Assembly: GCA_963682175.1 (NCBI GenBank)
Contig: OY821772.1
Coordinates: forward strand, 44,166,925 to 44,230,924
Length of the DNA: 64,000 nucleotides
From: Triglochin maritima
Taxonomy: Eukaryota; Streptophyta; Magnoliopsida; Alismatales; Juncaginaceae
Direction of reading: 5' to 3'
Part shown: one piece after another, positions 40,206 through 53,245 of the stretch
Layout of the letters: every line of letters begins with the position of its first letter
Numbering within the stretch: the first letter of the stretch is position 1
Notes under the pieces: generated by a model
The model's input: the letters and a program-made list of their open reading frames with translations, nothing else
Database searches by the model: none
What the model was told of the DNA's origin: nothing
Made by a program: the position numbers and the translations under genes

Positions 40206-42452
40206 GAGCATGGTTAACGGGTCGGACGTGCCCTCGCGCCTGGGCGCCCTCACGCGCCCATCGGGCGGGGGGCACGTGTCCCCCCCCCCCCCCTGCCCGT
40301 TCGTGGAATTGTTTTTTGTTTTTTTTATATTTTAGTGAAGGTTTTGTTATTAGAGTTTATTGATAATGTATTGTGTACCCCCGAACGACCTGTTGAGGTG
40401 GTTTAATAGTATGGTCTAAGATGGTTAACCCATGGTCTAAACACATAATTAGGGTTAATTGATAATGTATTTGATATTTTTTAGTAATGTGGGGTGATAA
40501 TGTTTTATTATTGTGGGATCACGCGTGCACTGTGTCATCACGCTTCAACTATTCAATCACGCGTGCACTATGTAGTCACACTTGTACTGTGCATTCACGC
40601 GTGTACAGTGCAACTGATACCTCTATCTACTTTCAACTATAAATACATGTACCTATCTCATTTAACTCCTCACATCTTCTTAAATTCTTCACTCCTATTA
40701 GCTTCTCATCTCAATGTCGAATAGTAGTTCAAACTCCGCTCAATCCAACGATGACAATTGCAGTGAGACATTCGATGTGATGAACCGTTCTATTGATTTG
40801 GCCGTTCGGGCTATGTATGAACGGAGTACACGTCCTAGGCTTCGTCGAAGGAGAACGACGAACCCAGATAGAGATCGTGAACTTGGTTACAGACGCGTTA
40901 GGGATGACTATTTTTCTGACAACCTTGTTTGTTCTGATTCTCTTTTTAGGAGAAGATTTCGGATGCTAAATCATGTCTTTCTGCGCATTCACACTGTCGT
41001 TGAAGCATCTGATGTCTTCTTCCAACGAACCCCAGATGCAACTGGTAGAATGAGCATTTCTGGATTACAAAAAACAACAACAATACGAATGCTAGCATAT
41101 GGTGTGACAGTTGATGAGATCGATGAGTACTTACGACTAAGTGCAGCTACATTTAGAAATGCCCTCCTCAAATTCTGCGAAAGTGTTATTAACATCTTAG
41201 GCCTTGAGTATTTACACCGACCAACTGCAAATGACTTGCAACGACTACTCCACGTTGGTGAGCAACGTGGGTTCCTATGTATGATGGGGAGCATCAGTTG
41301 TATGCATTGGGTTTGGAAAAATTGCCCGGCTGCTTGGAAGGGATAACATCAAGGGCGTTCTGGGAGAGCAACCCCGATCCTTGAAGCGGTGGCATCGTAC
41401 GACTTATGGATTTGGCATTCCTTCTTTGGAATTCCTGGTTCGGCCAACTTGAACGTCCTGCAACAATCTCTGGTTTTCGACGACATACTGGAAGGCTGAG
41501 CTCCCTCTGTAACTTATGAGGTAAATGGTGTTCAATATGATATGTGATACTATCTTACTGATGGTATTTATCCACAGTGGGCTGCCTTCATTCAATCCAT
41601 ACTTCACCATCAAACCCCGAAGCATAGGTTGTTTGCTGAAGTGCAGGAGGCGACGCGTAAAGATGTAGAACGCGCTTTCGGAGTGTTGCAAGCTAGGTGG
41701 GCGATCATCAAAAATCTCGCTCTCGCCTGGAGTAAGGATGTACTGTCAAAAATAATGTCAGCTTGCATCATCATGCATAACATGATTATGGAGGACGAAC
41801 GCGACTTTTATGCCAATTTTGGAGATATTCGCGAATTTATGGAAGATCAAGTAGGAACTTCTGCCGAGAAAACACGATATTTGACCGATCGTATAACAAA
41901 TATTCATGAATTTTTTGTCAATCAAGATCGGGTGCGTGACAGGAATCAACATTTGGTTCTGAAAAACGATTTAATCGAGCATATATGGCAACACTATGGA
42001 AAAGGATCGGTTTGAACATGAGTTTAACGTAATTTGTAATGTTCTATTTCGAAGTCCAGTGTATGTAATATGTATTGTCGTTTGTTAACTTTGAATGTAA
42101 TATTTCGAATTTTAGTTTATGTAATATGTAATGTGGTTTCGTAATATTTAATAATAATTTCATGATTTAATAGTTCGCGTTAAATATTTTTGAGTTAAAG
42201 TAATTAGAAGTAGTAATTTCAATTAATATTATGTAAAATGTAATTTGTTAAATGTGGTGTAAGAATTAAAATTGTTTAATTAATAAATGATGTGGATGAA
42301 AGAGAGTGTAGTGTGGGTGATGGTAGCCCGGGCATGGTTAATGTTTTTTTGTGTGTGGATGGGATGAGCTGACGTGGCGGAGAGAGAAGTTGACATGACG
42401 GAGAGAGGGAGCAGGGCGCCCGGAAGTAACCCGGGCATGGTTAAACATGGTC
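40206..42452 (+). mobile_element. PIF/Harbinger transposon, inactive copy 1
   Basis: A 2.2-kb element starting GAGCATGGTTAAC and ending, in reverse complement, GACCATGTTTAAC (11 of 13 match). GGGCGCC blocks follow on both sides. Flanking triplets are TCA and CCA, so the usual 3-bp duplication is at best degenerate. It holds one broken transposase and no visible SANT/Myb-like second gene. A C homopolymer lies near 40281-40293. Confidence 0.75.
40714..42015 (+). pseudogene. Harbinger (HARBI1-like) transposase, broken
   Basis: The frame starts at ATG 40714 and runs to TGA at 42013-42015, with three in-frame stops at 41344-41346, 41497-41499 and 41545-41547. The N-terminus is Ser-rich, then RRRRTTNPDRDRELGYRR, FRRRFRMLNHVFLRI and DEIDEYLRLS as in HARBI1-like proteins. 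The first catalytic motif reads GSISCMHW, where family members have D in place of the second S. The second reads GSANLNVL and lacks the Asp of GSNNDINVL-type motifs. The third region, DVERAFGVLQARWAII, keeps Glu. A normal frame without shifts but with three stops and two lost catalytic Asp points to long inactivity. Confidence 0.9.
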
Positions 42453-44274
42453 CCACCGCAAAAAGAAGGATGGCAAAAGAAATCAAATGCGATTGATGGT
42501 GGATTTCTGGTTCCTATCTCCAACCCAATAATTGGTGTCCCTTCCATACTTAGCTTAATGTTTGTTGAGACTTGGTAAGAACTAGCATCAAGTTAATTTC
42601 TAAGTTTCTTTTGATTTTTTCAAATATGACTAATGTTGTTATTTTGGTTATCTTAGGTTGTTACTAATGAAGCTCATAACAATTACAATTATAGAATGAA
42701 GAATTGTGCTTCACAAGCCTTAATACTATTACAATCATTCATTAATTATAGGTAGGGCCTTCAACTATGGGTCTAAAACAGGCTTGTCGAGCCCAATAAG
42801 ATATCACAATTCTCAAGGAGATGAGTTGGGCCCGACCAGCCCATTTAAACAGCTTGCATATTGCATATCCTTTCATGCGACATTTTGCTATTTGCCTTTG
42901 GATCCATTTAAATCAAAAGTGACTACTCTCCTGTCTCATTCCACTGTTCTTCCAAAGTGGCCTAACTGTGACAATCACTAGTGGAAGTAAAAGAAAACGA
43001 AGATTAAATTTTCGTAATATTTTGGGTCCTACAGAGATACAAGTGTTAGCATGTACGCTACACTTGAATTATGTAGAACTGATGTTTCACAAGATTGGAC
43101 AAAGTATTGTTGTGTAAGAAATCATCAATGTTAGCTCCATTTCGAGCCACTTTTCCATTGTAGGGAGGTTTCAAACTTTCCATCATGTGTCCAATAGTAG
43201 TGAGTACGTGAGAGTGACACAATAATAGAAGGATGGGCACTTGACCTTCTCATGCATAGTGCTGTGTTTGGTGAAAGTGATTAGAGTGTTGGATGATTCT
43301 TCGCGTAAGATGTTGCAATAGGGGAGACAAAGGAGATGATGGTGGTGGTAGTGGTACTGTGCAATCTACACGCACTGAATCAGGTACTTGGTGCGAGCCT
43401 GAACTGGCATGTATGCACAGCAAAATTGAGGTTTACTGTTGTAGCTCTTCGAGAAATTGAGACAATTTGTCGTCAGAATCTTAAGATATCATCCGCTAAG
43501 ACACGGCGAAATAGAGAGAAGATAATTAGAGTTTATCCTATTGGACAACAACTTAAGAAAAATAAAACGGAGAGAGGGAAAAAAGAAAAATGGAGAAAAA
43601 CCCTCCTATATGCAACACTAATTCTCAACTTTCTCTCCAATTTGAAGATAAATGGAGAAGAGATGATTTTCTCTCCAATTGACCGGCAGACATTTTTAAG
43701 CCTAACCTCCATTAAGAATTGACATTTACATAAAGTTCAGATAAGCAATGTTTCTTTCACGGTGATTTACATGAAGTAGTATACATGACCAATTGACCAC
43801 CTTCCTGGTTTTGGAATTACATGCATGTCTCATGTCAAGCTTAAGACTATATAAAGTGTAACAACTTCAACCAACTTAGTGTGTCACGTGCTTCACTGTT
43901 TGGGAATTGATTACGGAATTTTGACGATAGGGGGAACTCCTACACGTTTTTATTTCTTAGAGGAGTTTTAGCCGATCCGGTTTATTTTATAACCTCGTAG
44001 TTTTCAGGAATAAAATTTACATGAGGAAACGAAACTTAATTGATATTCATCGTCGAAAAACTACTTAAATCGTCGGTATGAATTATCAGTTTGCCCTTCT
44101 CTCACGTGAGCATATTCGTTCGCGTATGTGGACTGTTCAGACAAAAGATAGAAGCGAGAGAGGACTCCATTCCATTCGCAGACGACTAGATCAGATGACT
44201 GCATCGGAGTTATAAAACTCTATATCATTCACGTTTATTAAATATAAATTTTTTATTAACGTGTAAACGTTTAG
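42453..44274. other. Spacer with an unassigned 128-codon frame
   Basis: An ATG frame at 43336-43722 encodes 128 residues, basic in its second half. I recognise no domain in it and do not call it a gene. The remainder is AT-rich with no clear repeat. Confidence 0.35.
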
Positions 44275-44683
44275 GTGGAGTGGTTGCCTTATTGTCCTAA
44301 GTCTCCTGCAGTTGTGCCGAAGACTTTGTTGGCGGGCGTTATTCATTATCGGGATATCACGGAGCCTTATTTGCCTGATCGTGTCTTGCGTCAGTTAGGG
44401 TACGTTCAGGTGATCCCGGTTGACATCCCGACGTCAGAGCATGCAGTGCGGTCTGCGATTGCGACGACGTACGACGTCATGAACAACATTTTGAGCACGG
44501 AATCAATTTGGAGGACATTTCCGAGAGGATGTCGACTTCACGTGGCCGATCTCACAAGTAGTCACGACCTCTCCACTTGTCACGTAGATTATTTGAATTG
44601 GTTCGATAGGTGTTCACATTCATTTCTCATGCGCGGTACCGCTCCGAGACGTGAGAGACCATTGGATCGGACATGTGGTCATG
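44275..44683 (+). pseudogene. Plant mobile domain (PMD/MAIN-like) exon fragment
   Basis: An open exon lies between an acceptor (TTTAG|GTGGAG) and a strong donor (GCG|GTAAGT after 44683). It reads EWLPYCPKSPAVVP, then YLPDRVLRQLGYVQVIP and CHVDYLNWFDRCSHSFL. This resembles the plant mobile domain found in MAIN-like proteins and in Mutator-like elements, often labelled serine/threonine phosphatase 7 long-form homologs. No start codon or complete upstream half is visible. I read it as a transposon-derived or captured fragment, not a working gene. Confidence 0.6.
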
Positions 44684-46298
44684 CGGTAAGTTTTCTAAAT
44701 TAATTTTTATTTGTAATATATATTTTGTTTTTATTGTTAGTGTACACTAATCTTTATGTTACATATAGTAGATGAGTAGGACAATACGAGTTACGCAGCC
44801 GTTCTTGCGATACAGGTACTAGATGCCGAACGAGGAGACGAGATCTGCATGTGCAGATTTGGATGACCACGTACATGAGTAGAACAACCAGTTGAGCATT
44901 TTTTACCATGATTCAGATGAGGAGTTGTAGTTGGCTTGTACATTATTTATCTTATTATATGTTGAACTATTACTACATTTATTGGTATTTGCTTATCTGT
45001 TGTATTCTTATTATTTATTTCTAACGAACATATCTTCTCCCTATTTGTTTATCTGTTGTACTTTTATTATTTATTTCTGACGAGCATATCTTAAACATGT
45101 TTGGTATATGTAATGTAATTTAAATTTAAAATCTGATAAAAAACAACATGATGTAAGTACAAATACACGATATAATCGTGAATAGATTTTACATTAAAAA
45201 TACAACTTAACAAATATATTACAAATTACAATCAAAATGTACTATGTAACGGGTCACAATACGTTCTCCTACTTTCATACTCTTCCTCCCATTCAGCAAC
45301 ACTTTCATCTCGCATTTGAAACCACATAGTCGTTATAGGAGGTACTATGAATCTCTCAGCTAATTCTAAGTGAATCAAATGTCTGTAACTCCCTAAATAA
45401 GCAATGATCAACTCTCTGCATGACTTTGTCATGGTAGACAGACTCTCTCAAGGTAACACTGTAATACACGGGTACAACGAATCATCTGTTACCACTGAGA
45501 AATACATAACTGCACACTTGTAAAAATTGACAATCGGGAACAAGTCGCACCAAACCTCCATATAGTGATCCTCGCCACAAGTTCTCCTGCCCCAATCTCA
45601 TTAGAAATCGCACGACTGGCGTACAACCAATTGTCGTGACCACAATGGAAAACACCGGCAACACATTGATATCAATAGTCGTCATCAGCACGTATGTCAT
45701 TCCACCTCTCAATGGTAAAATGATTCCTGACAGTCTATCAACATATGAGAAGTTATCGACGTCAATCCGTCCGGACACTACAAGATAGAAAAATAGCAAA
45801 GTTATATATAATAACTAGAAGAACATGGTTACTGAATAAAACAAACAACGAAGTAATAATAATAACAACAAACATATCGTCATACCAGATTGTGCATCAG
45901 TGTTTACGGATGATCGAGGCAAACTAGAAGACCGACCACGACCCCTTCTTCGACTACTGGAAGATCAACCACAACCTCGCTCAGCATACTAAAAGGCACT
46001 CGGGTCCCGACGTGTCGACTTTCCCCATGGTCGACCTCGTACCTTTGTATTTTCTGCGAGCTCTTCATAGTTCGACTGATCGTGGTGTAACTACGCGTAT
46101 AACATACAAAAGGCACTATGAATTACTGCAGGGTCGCTCCCCGAAATCTCATCAACGAGGTTCCGAAAATTCTCGACGTCTTCTGAGTACTGATCGATAA
46201 AATCTGGCATCTGGACTCCTTCTCCAATGACAAGTGTTTTCCATAATGGATGAATCTGCTCTAAATGAATTCTTTCGCATTACTCAATACCACCGTAC
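44684..46298. other. Spacer with unassigned minus-strand frames
   Basis: Short open frames lie on the minus strand at 45232-45432 and 45482-45799. I recognise no family in them. They may belong to the same decayed Mutator-like element as the PMD exon, but nothing visible proves it. Confidence 0.35.
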
Positions 46299-47700
46299 TA
46301 AAAAGAATGTGTTCTAAAAGTTTTACTTTTATATGTCAATTATTATGAATTGAATGTGCAAACATTTTGTTCCTTGATTATGGTATTCATCTTTTAGAAG
46401 TGTTAAGGAATAGGGGTTTGGTCCTTAACCGTAGAGCTCTAAAATATAATGGTTTACATAAATCAAAAGTTATTCACAATCATGGTAATTAACATGGAAC
46501 ATTAATCACCGAGATAAGATTGTCGTGTTGGTCATCGATTGTTGTAGCTTTACAAACAATTGACGACACAAGTATTTAAAAGAGGAAAAAATTATATATT
46601 AAATCGACCTAACAAGTAAAACATTGTGGAATTGTGTTTCGTATCGTTAATGATTTACTGTGTCTTGGATCCTAAGATATGAAACTTATATGTTTTCACT
46701 CATGAAGTGCTTAATTTGATTATTGTCAAAAGCTATCAACGAGTATAGTGATAAATGAAATGATTGGTTGAACATGACTTGTACTGGAAAAGATAGCTAG
46801 TCAAACGATTATCGTTGCCCCTCTTAATTGCGTGATGATATTAGTGGACTCATTAATAAAGTAAAATTATAATATGCACAATGTAACTTGAATTAAGTTA
46901 CATAGTTATAATTAGCTTAAAGATATCAAGAAATGAATATAATACAATTGTGACACATTTCTAATTTGTATATATAATCTTAATATCATGAGGCATGGGA
47001 CGGACACAAGTGGTGCACTTACATCACTAAATGGAACGTGTTTAGTTCGAGTGGAACAAAGACATTTATGCTAATTGGGTGACTATAATGTGTAGCTAGA
47101 TACCGCTTATAGTTTAAGATATTAAGTGTTTAATATCGCTGTCAATTTGGCTTAGATCCTCCTATAGATCACATCACAAAACTGGGAAACAAGAAGTTTG
47201 ATTTTGAGTCCATATGATGTGTCGGGTTTCATGTGAAAAAGGGACACATGTGATGAATGAATAAAATCAATATGTCATTAGAATTGAAATAATTAGAATC
47301 ATAATAAATTCATACGAGGTGTGTATATTATGTGGTGTAATAATTTTAATATTACATAGGATAATATATTACAAAAGATATGAATTTGCTAAAAACCCCA
47401 AAAGATAAATTTTATTGGAAATAAATCCAAAATTTGATAAAGGCAAAATCAGGGTCATACACGATAAACCGTTTAGTGTTCGGTCGACCGAGGTGTCTTC
47501 GGAACGGTGAACCGAACGGGGAACGGGTAAACACAATTGGTTGACCGAAATTGTCTGGAGTGCCTGTCCAATTGGATTCAGTCAACCGAGCGTGAATGGT
47601 CAACCGAGAGAAAATATCTTGGGATATTTTCGGTAGACCGAAGGTGACACGGTCGTGCGATGAATGTTCGCAAGGAGAAATTTTGGTTGGTCAACGGTTT
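46299..47700 (+). mobile_element. Truncated family A LTR
   Basis: This matches the first 1.4 kb or so of LTR A from AATGTGTTCTAAAAG onward and stops within the palindrome region near 47700; the TATA-containing 3' part is missing. It has CGGTCGACCG near 47481 and decayed variants after it. The TGAAG start is degraded, and no target duplication can be assigned. Confidence 0.85.
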
Positions 47701-47839
47701 CAGATTTCTGTTTTCAGATTTCGTCTTACTCATGTACTATATGAAGTTATAAATGTGTCTTTCATTGAGATTATCTTCCGGGATTTTTTCCTTTACTGCC
47801 AACAAAATGTTATGTGGTTTCGCTTGTGCCTCAGTCATA

Positions 47840-48175
47840 TCACGAAAAAATTTCTTGACCCAATACTAAGACCATTGATCTGTCGGTGACCCTCTGGATG
47901 AACTTCAAGGTTGTGGTTCTGCTGCCCATGAGTACTATTTGAAACCACGATCCATCCATCACGCTCTCGTCGCTCGACCATCTTTATCGAAAAATGACAA
48001 CCATTTATTTTCATGTTATTCCGTATTACAATATCTATATCACGAGAACTCATTTAACTTTTGCGATCGCATCTCAGCTAACAATTCATCCGATTATCTA
48101 TTTTTGATTTGTAGGATGGTATTACCAAAAAACCATGATTCCGAAGACAATTTGTTTCGCTGAAAATACTTGTGT
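47840..48175 (-). pseudogene. Mutator-like (MULE/FAR1-type) transposase N-terminal fragment
   Basis: Minus-strand frame with RDGWIVVSNSTHGQQNHNLE followed by GHRQINGL. The W...NHNLE...GH pattern is typical of the region just after the zinc-binding domain in MULE and FAR1-family proteins. Only this piece is visible, and stops surround it. It may be linked to the PMD exon upstream, since some MULEs carry both. Confidence 0.5.
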
Positions 48176-50517
48176 AGTTAAAGAAAACTCACTTTAATGT
48201 AATCCATCACTACAGAAATCTTGCAACGGAACCTGAAATAATTTAAAATTACAAAACATAAATAATTTTTTTAAAAAAAATTCTGGGTGTCTGGTTAGGA
48301 CGCCCCTCCTTGGGGTAGGCCACTTAAACTAAGCTTTATGTCTTATTTTCCTCACTTTAACAATACCAACATCACAAAAAAGTATCTGACAAAGCGTCTG
48401 TATTCGGACGCCCCACCTTGGGGTAGACGACTTAGACAGACAGACGCTCGGGACGAAAAAAAAATCTCCAGCTAACCTCGCTGGATACAGGCGTTTCGCT
48501 ATACATTTTCGTGGTGTTTGTACTGGTAAAGCGAGAAAAACAGAGACATAAGTCTTAGTTTAAAAGATGACACGAAATTAATATTAAATGGATGGTGAAG
48601 TACAAAATGATAATTATTTAACGATTTAGGTAATTTTGGAACGATGAAAAGTAATTAGCAAACGGTAACCATCTTATCTTGCCAAAATAAAATAAAGAAA
48701 TCAACCAACTACCTTCCTCTCCTTGAAACCAAAGATCTCTCAATCCTCCCTAAAGCCTCTCTCCGCTGTGGATTTCACCTTAGGTAGATGCTAATAAAGA
48801 TTTTTTACCTCGGTACAATTAAATTAAACAGAACCCTATCTGTTCAGTGGAATCATTAGTTGTCTAATTCTAATTGGCATTGGTTTTGGTAAATCAACTA
48901 AAAGAGAATAATGAAGTATACTCACAACTATTGAATTAGCTGCAATACGTGTATGTATCCTAGATAGATCTATGACTAGTAGAGCGAGGATGGTTGTAGG
49001 TTTGAATCTCAGTTTCTCATGCTTATAACCGCTTGTGACTAGTAAAATGTTGTTAGTCAATCAACATTAATGCTCTCTTAAAATTAATTTAACCACTTAT
49101 AAATAAAACGATTCAATTAGCAGAGAGAAGGAAGGAAACATAATGCATATGTGTGAGTGGGATTCTATGCCACGGGTTTCAGTGGACATGATGACGATGC
49201 ATGTGAAATAATGTCTCGGTAAGGTGCAGTATGTTTGCATAGCCATATTGGTCTGCTGCAAACATCTGAGTACACTTCCCAAAAGAAGAAAAAGCGAGAT
49301 CGCCGGGACGCTTTGACTACTTGCTCCCACCAGTCCCCAAGAAAAGGTATGTAAATTTAGATTAGAATATTATATTAGTAGATGAGCATGAAGTGTTTGT
49401 TAGGTGATGTAATAGGGTCACAGGGTGGTACTTTGTACGTTAAAGCCCATGGTTAAAGGCCAGCCATGGGGTGTCACAGGCCTACCGCCCTATGGCCTAT
49501 CCTATCTATCTAAGCTATTAGGGCTGCAGACATGTATTGTAGTTGTAGGAATGTAGCGTGACGGGTTGGAGGCAGCACGTAGGGATGGATGGAGATTTTG
49601 TTTGAATGGTAAGAAGGATCTCGCCATCTTATCCTTTAGATTTTTTGTCTGTGTTAGGGCAGAAGAATGGGATCCATTCTGACTTGCTATCTCCTCTACC
49701 TGCTGGTCTACTTGCTGAATCTCAACTGCCATTCACGTATATGAAAATTAGAAAAAATTGTCTCGTTTTTGCTGCTTCTTTTATTTGTTTCCATGTGTAG
49801 TATTCTAGATTGGCTCATGAATTATGAATTTATGATGCATAATTTAAGGGTTTCACTTACTATGAACGTATTTTGTCTTGGGATATATTATTCTACACCC
49901 CCAGTAGAACTTTTACGGTAGTTTTTTATTATTATTTTATCTACCATACTCTCACGTCAATATGGGCTTCGAATGTGGTATGCTGCCTAATTAAATTTTG
50001 TTAGAATGCAGTATATCAATCTTTACAGAAAATCAGTCGAACCCAAATGACTATGGTATTATGAATTACTATATAGTTCCTACTTCCTAGTCCTATATCC
50101 CACTCGTTGTATACACGAATCATATTGAACCATGCAATTCTCTTTGGTAGACCATAAATTCGAAAAGATATATATTAACCTGCACGCCATGTCCTTTTTC
50201 GCGGAAAGAGTTAGTACTAGCAGAAACTTATATATATTAAGTACACTGCATGACTCCCAAAATCCCAACGCATTGCATGACTCCCGTAAAGTCGCAAAGA
50301 AATCACCAACAAAACACGATTCACTGAATGGTTCACATTACTAAGTAGAAAAACTTAATTAAAACAATTAAACAGTGCGCTACCAACCTAGCGCAAATAT
50401 TTTACAAAATGTAAAACAAGCAGTGGAACATCATGCCCCAAAAAACCACTGCTTCCGATAGCCACTTGGGTTTAAACTAACACATAAAGGGAAACAACAA
50501 TAGTAGAAGATCCATCA
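48176..50517. other. Spacer downstream of the AP2 gene
   Basis: No gene recognised. A short direct repeat, GACGCCCCtCCTTGGGGTAG and a near copy, occurs at about 48300 and 48410. A weak SINE-like block with B-box-like GGTTTGAATCTC lies near 49000 but has no visible target duplication. Confidence 0.4.
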
Positions 50518-53209
50518 TCACTCGTTCCACAATGCAAACATTGGAAACTGATGAACTCCAGGGAAGCTATTAACTCTCAAATCCAATGGAGTCCTAACAT
50601 CATCCTTAGCTGCAACATTGTCATCATACTTGCAAATTGAATTATGCTCGAATTCTTGGCAGTCGAAGTGGGTACGCTTGAGGGTTCTTTCTGGTTTTGC
50701 AGGGTCGAGAAGAGGGGTGGGTTCTATTGGCGTTTGAATAAGTGTCTTAGGTTGTTCTTGGGTTATGACATTATCATTGGACGACCGCTTGGCAACGTTT
50801 GGTGCAAGAAGGTTCGGACTAGAGCATATGAGTTGCACGTTGTATCGGCTTATGTCGAAGTTAGTAACAGCACTGAGTCCTCGAAATTTTATGGCTGCCA
50901 CATCATACGCTTCTGCAGCCTCCTCTTGCGTGCCTAAATTACCATAAACAACGAAGAATTGAATCCATGCACTTAACAAAGAATACAAGAGACTAAAACG
51001 GAATGGTTAAGCAATAAGCAATGATGGCTTACTGAAGGTTCCAAGGTACAAGTCTTTGTTGCCAGCAACCCTTCCTATCCTAGCTTGCCACCTTCCATGC
51101 TGGTGATGCCTGAGGATAATTTTCACATATTGGCTAAGTGCAGAATTGGACTGGAAATGGCACTGTGCAACTAACCAGTGCTAAGCTCATACAAGAAAAC
51201 AAAACACAGAAGTATACAATATCTATATGGATACCTGGTTACACCTCTGTATATAGAAGCTCCTCTGGAAAACCCACTGCTTCTCCTTCAGAAAAAAAAC
51301 ATGTGGTCACACACTGTTAAAGATTATATTTGTGCACCAAGTGTATTAGAATAGTGTAGTGTTTCTATTAGGTTGCATATTTAGTTTTTATGTAATTTTA
51401 GAAAGAAAACATGTGGTCACACACTGTTAGAGATTATATTTGTGCACCAAGTGTATTAGAATAGTGTAGTGTTTCTATTAGGTTGCATATTTAGTGTTTC
51501 TAACACATATATATAGAACACCAAGATCATAGAGAGAAGAATTTTAGTAGTTTTGAAAACAAAGAACATTCTGTAGCTTGGATCACCTTGTAACTCTACT
51601 ATTTTGGTTTTAAAGACCCATACAAAGCTAAATCACATGCTAATATTCACACCACAAAGAATACAAAGCTAAACAATGTTCGCGTTCACATCATTTGGGG
51701 AATGTGCTAACTGTGACAAGGAAAACAACAAAATTCTCATATAGGGTTCCACTACTTAAAATATTCATGTAAAAAGCCCTTTAATTCCACCATTGATCCC
51801 ACATAAATCAATTTGTATTTTTTAATCATAAAACATAAGAGTGAACTTCATTTATGTAGTTCAACAGAAATACACATCTGCACCAAGTATTAGGACTTGA
51901 ATTAGTTTGCTAACCAAGTGCACAACAACAGTTGTCTGATCGGCAAAGTAAAATTTTGAAGCGGAAAATTGTAGTCCTATCCGCATGTCAAGAGAAAAAA
52001 AAAAAGTGTTGACAAGCAATAGTATCATGTCATACCTCCTCAGACTGGCAACAAATTCTTGTCGAGTCATGTTCTTCATTTCATCCAGCTCCTTCGAATA
52101 AGCACTCAACTGATGACCAAACACAAAAATAAATTTATAAGAAAATATTATCCAACCAAGTAAATTACGCAATGGAACAAACCAGTGCGCGCATACCGGG
52201 AAGTTAATATGCGTTGTCGGACCCCAGTACTTCAGTGCAGCTAAATCATAAGCTCTTGCTGCCTTCTCTTCCTTATCATAACCACCTGTTCCCAAAGCAA
52301 AATAAAACACTTAACACAACTCCGTACACATATTAAACATTCTTTCAAGTTTCAAATGATGATGGTGATCTCATGCATGCACTTACCAAGATAAACTATC
52401 ATAGTGCAAGAGAGACGTACGCCAATCCGAAGCAGCAAACAATGCAATAAAAATTAAAAAAATGTTAGAACTTGAAATTAAAATATTGAATGCACAACAT
52501 TTTACTTATAAATAACCTTGTCGACCCTTCCTAGTTTGACCCTCCTTCCTTGAACTGTTGTCCCACAGATGAGCTTCATATCTCCCAGTCCACCTATGCC
52601 TGCATCACCCAACAAATTAATATTTCTACTTAATATAACCAACGAAAATAATGCCAAAATCAATATCAACAAACAACAAATAATTAATTTCACCTAGTCA
52701 CACCCCTATACTGCGAAGTTCTCTGCCCAAAAGATTCGACCGGCTTCCGCCCAACCCGTTTACACTCGTCCAACGCCACCAGTCTTGATGGGCCACAATT
52801 CACAATCTCACCCGAAACCTGAAGCTGAGAACTATGACTCATAGACAGGGACAAAGCTTGGAGACCAGACTTATTAGGCTCCTCAAGCTGCTTCACCCAC
52901 GCCTTGTAGGGGCTCCCGTCCTCAAACCACGTGCTCGAATGGGCGGGTTGGTGGAGAGGGTAAGACAAGGGCATATCTTCTTCAGGTGGTTGTGTTTCCA
53001 AGGGAACGTAATTCATGTTGATTCCGATGGTTTGGTGAGTTGGGGTTTGGTAGTAGGTTTGGTGGAAGGGTGCGATGGGATTGGGGTGATCTGCATGGGA
53101 AGTGTCTGTATACGTGCCTAAGAAATCTTCTAGCTTTGGGCATCTGTTGTCTTGGTTCGTTTCCATCTGCTCTCCAAACTGATATTCTGTATTACGACGA
53201 CAAAAATAT

Positions 53210-53245
<36 letters not shown>

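Noticed and set aside
43336..43722. A 128-codon ATG frame as a gene
   Set aside because: No recognisable domain, low-complexity start and basic tail, and no supporting splice or promoter signals.
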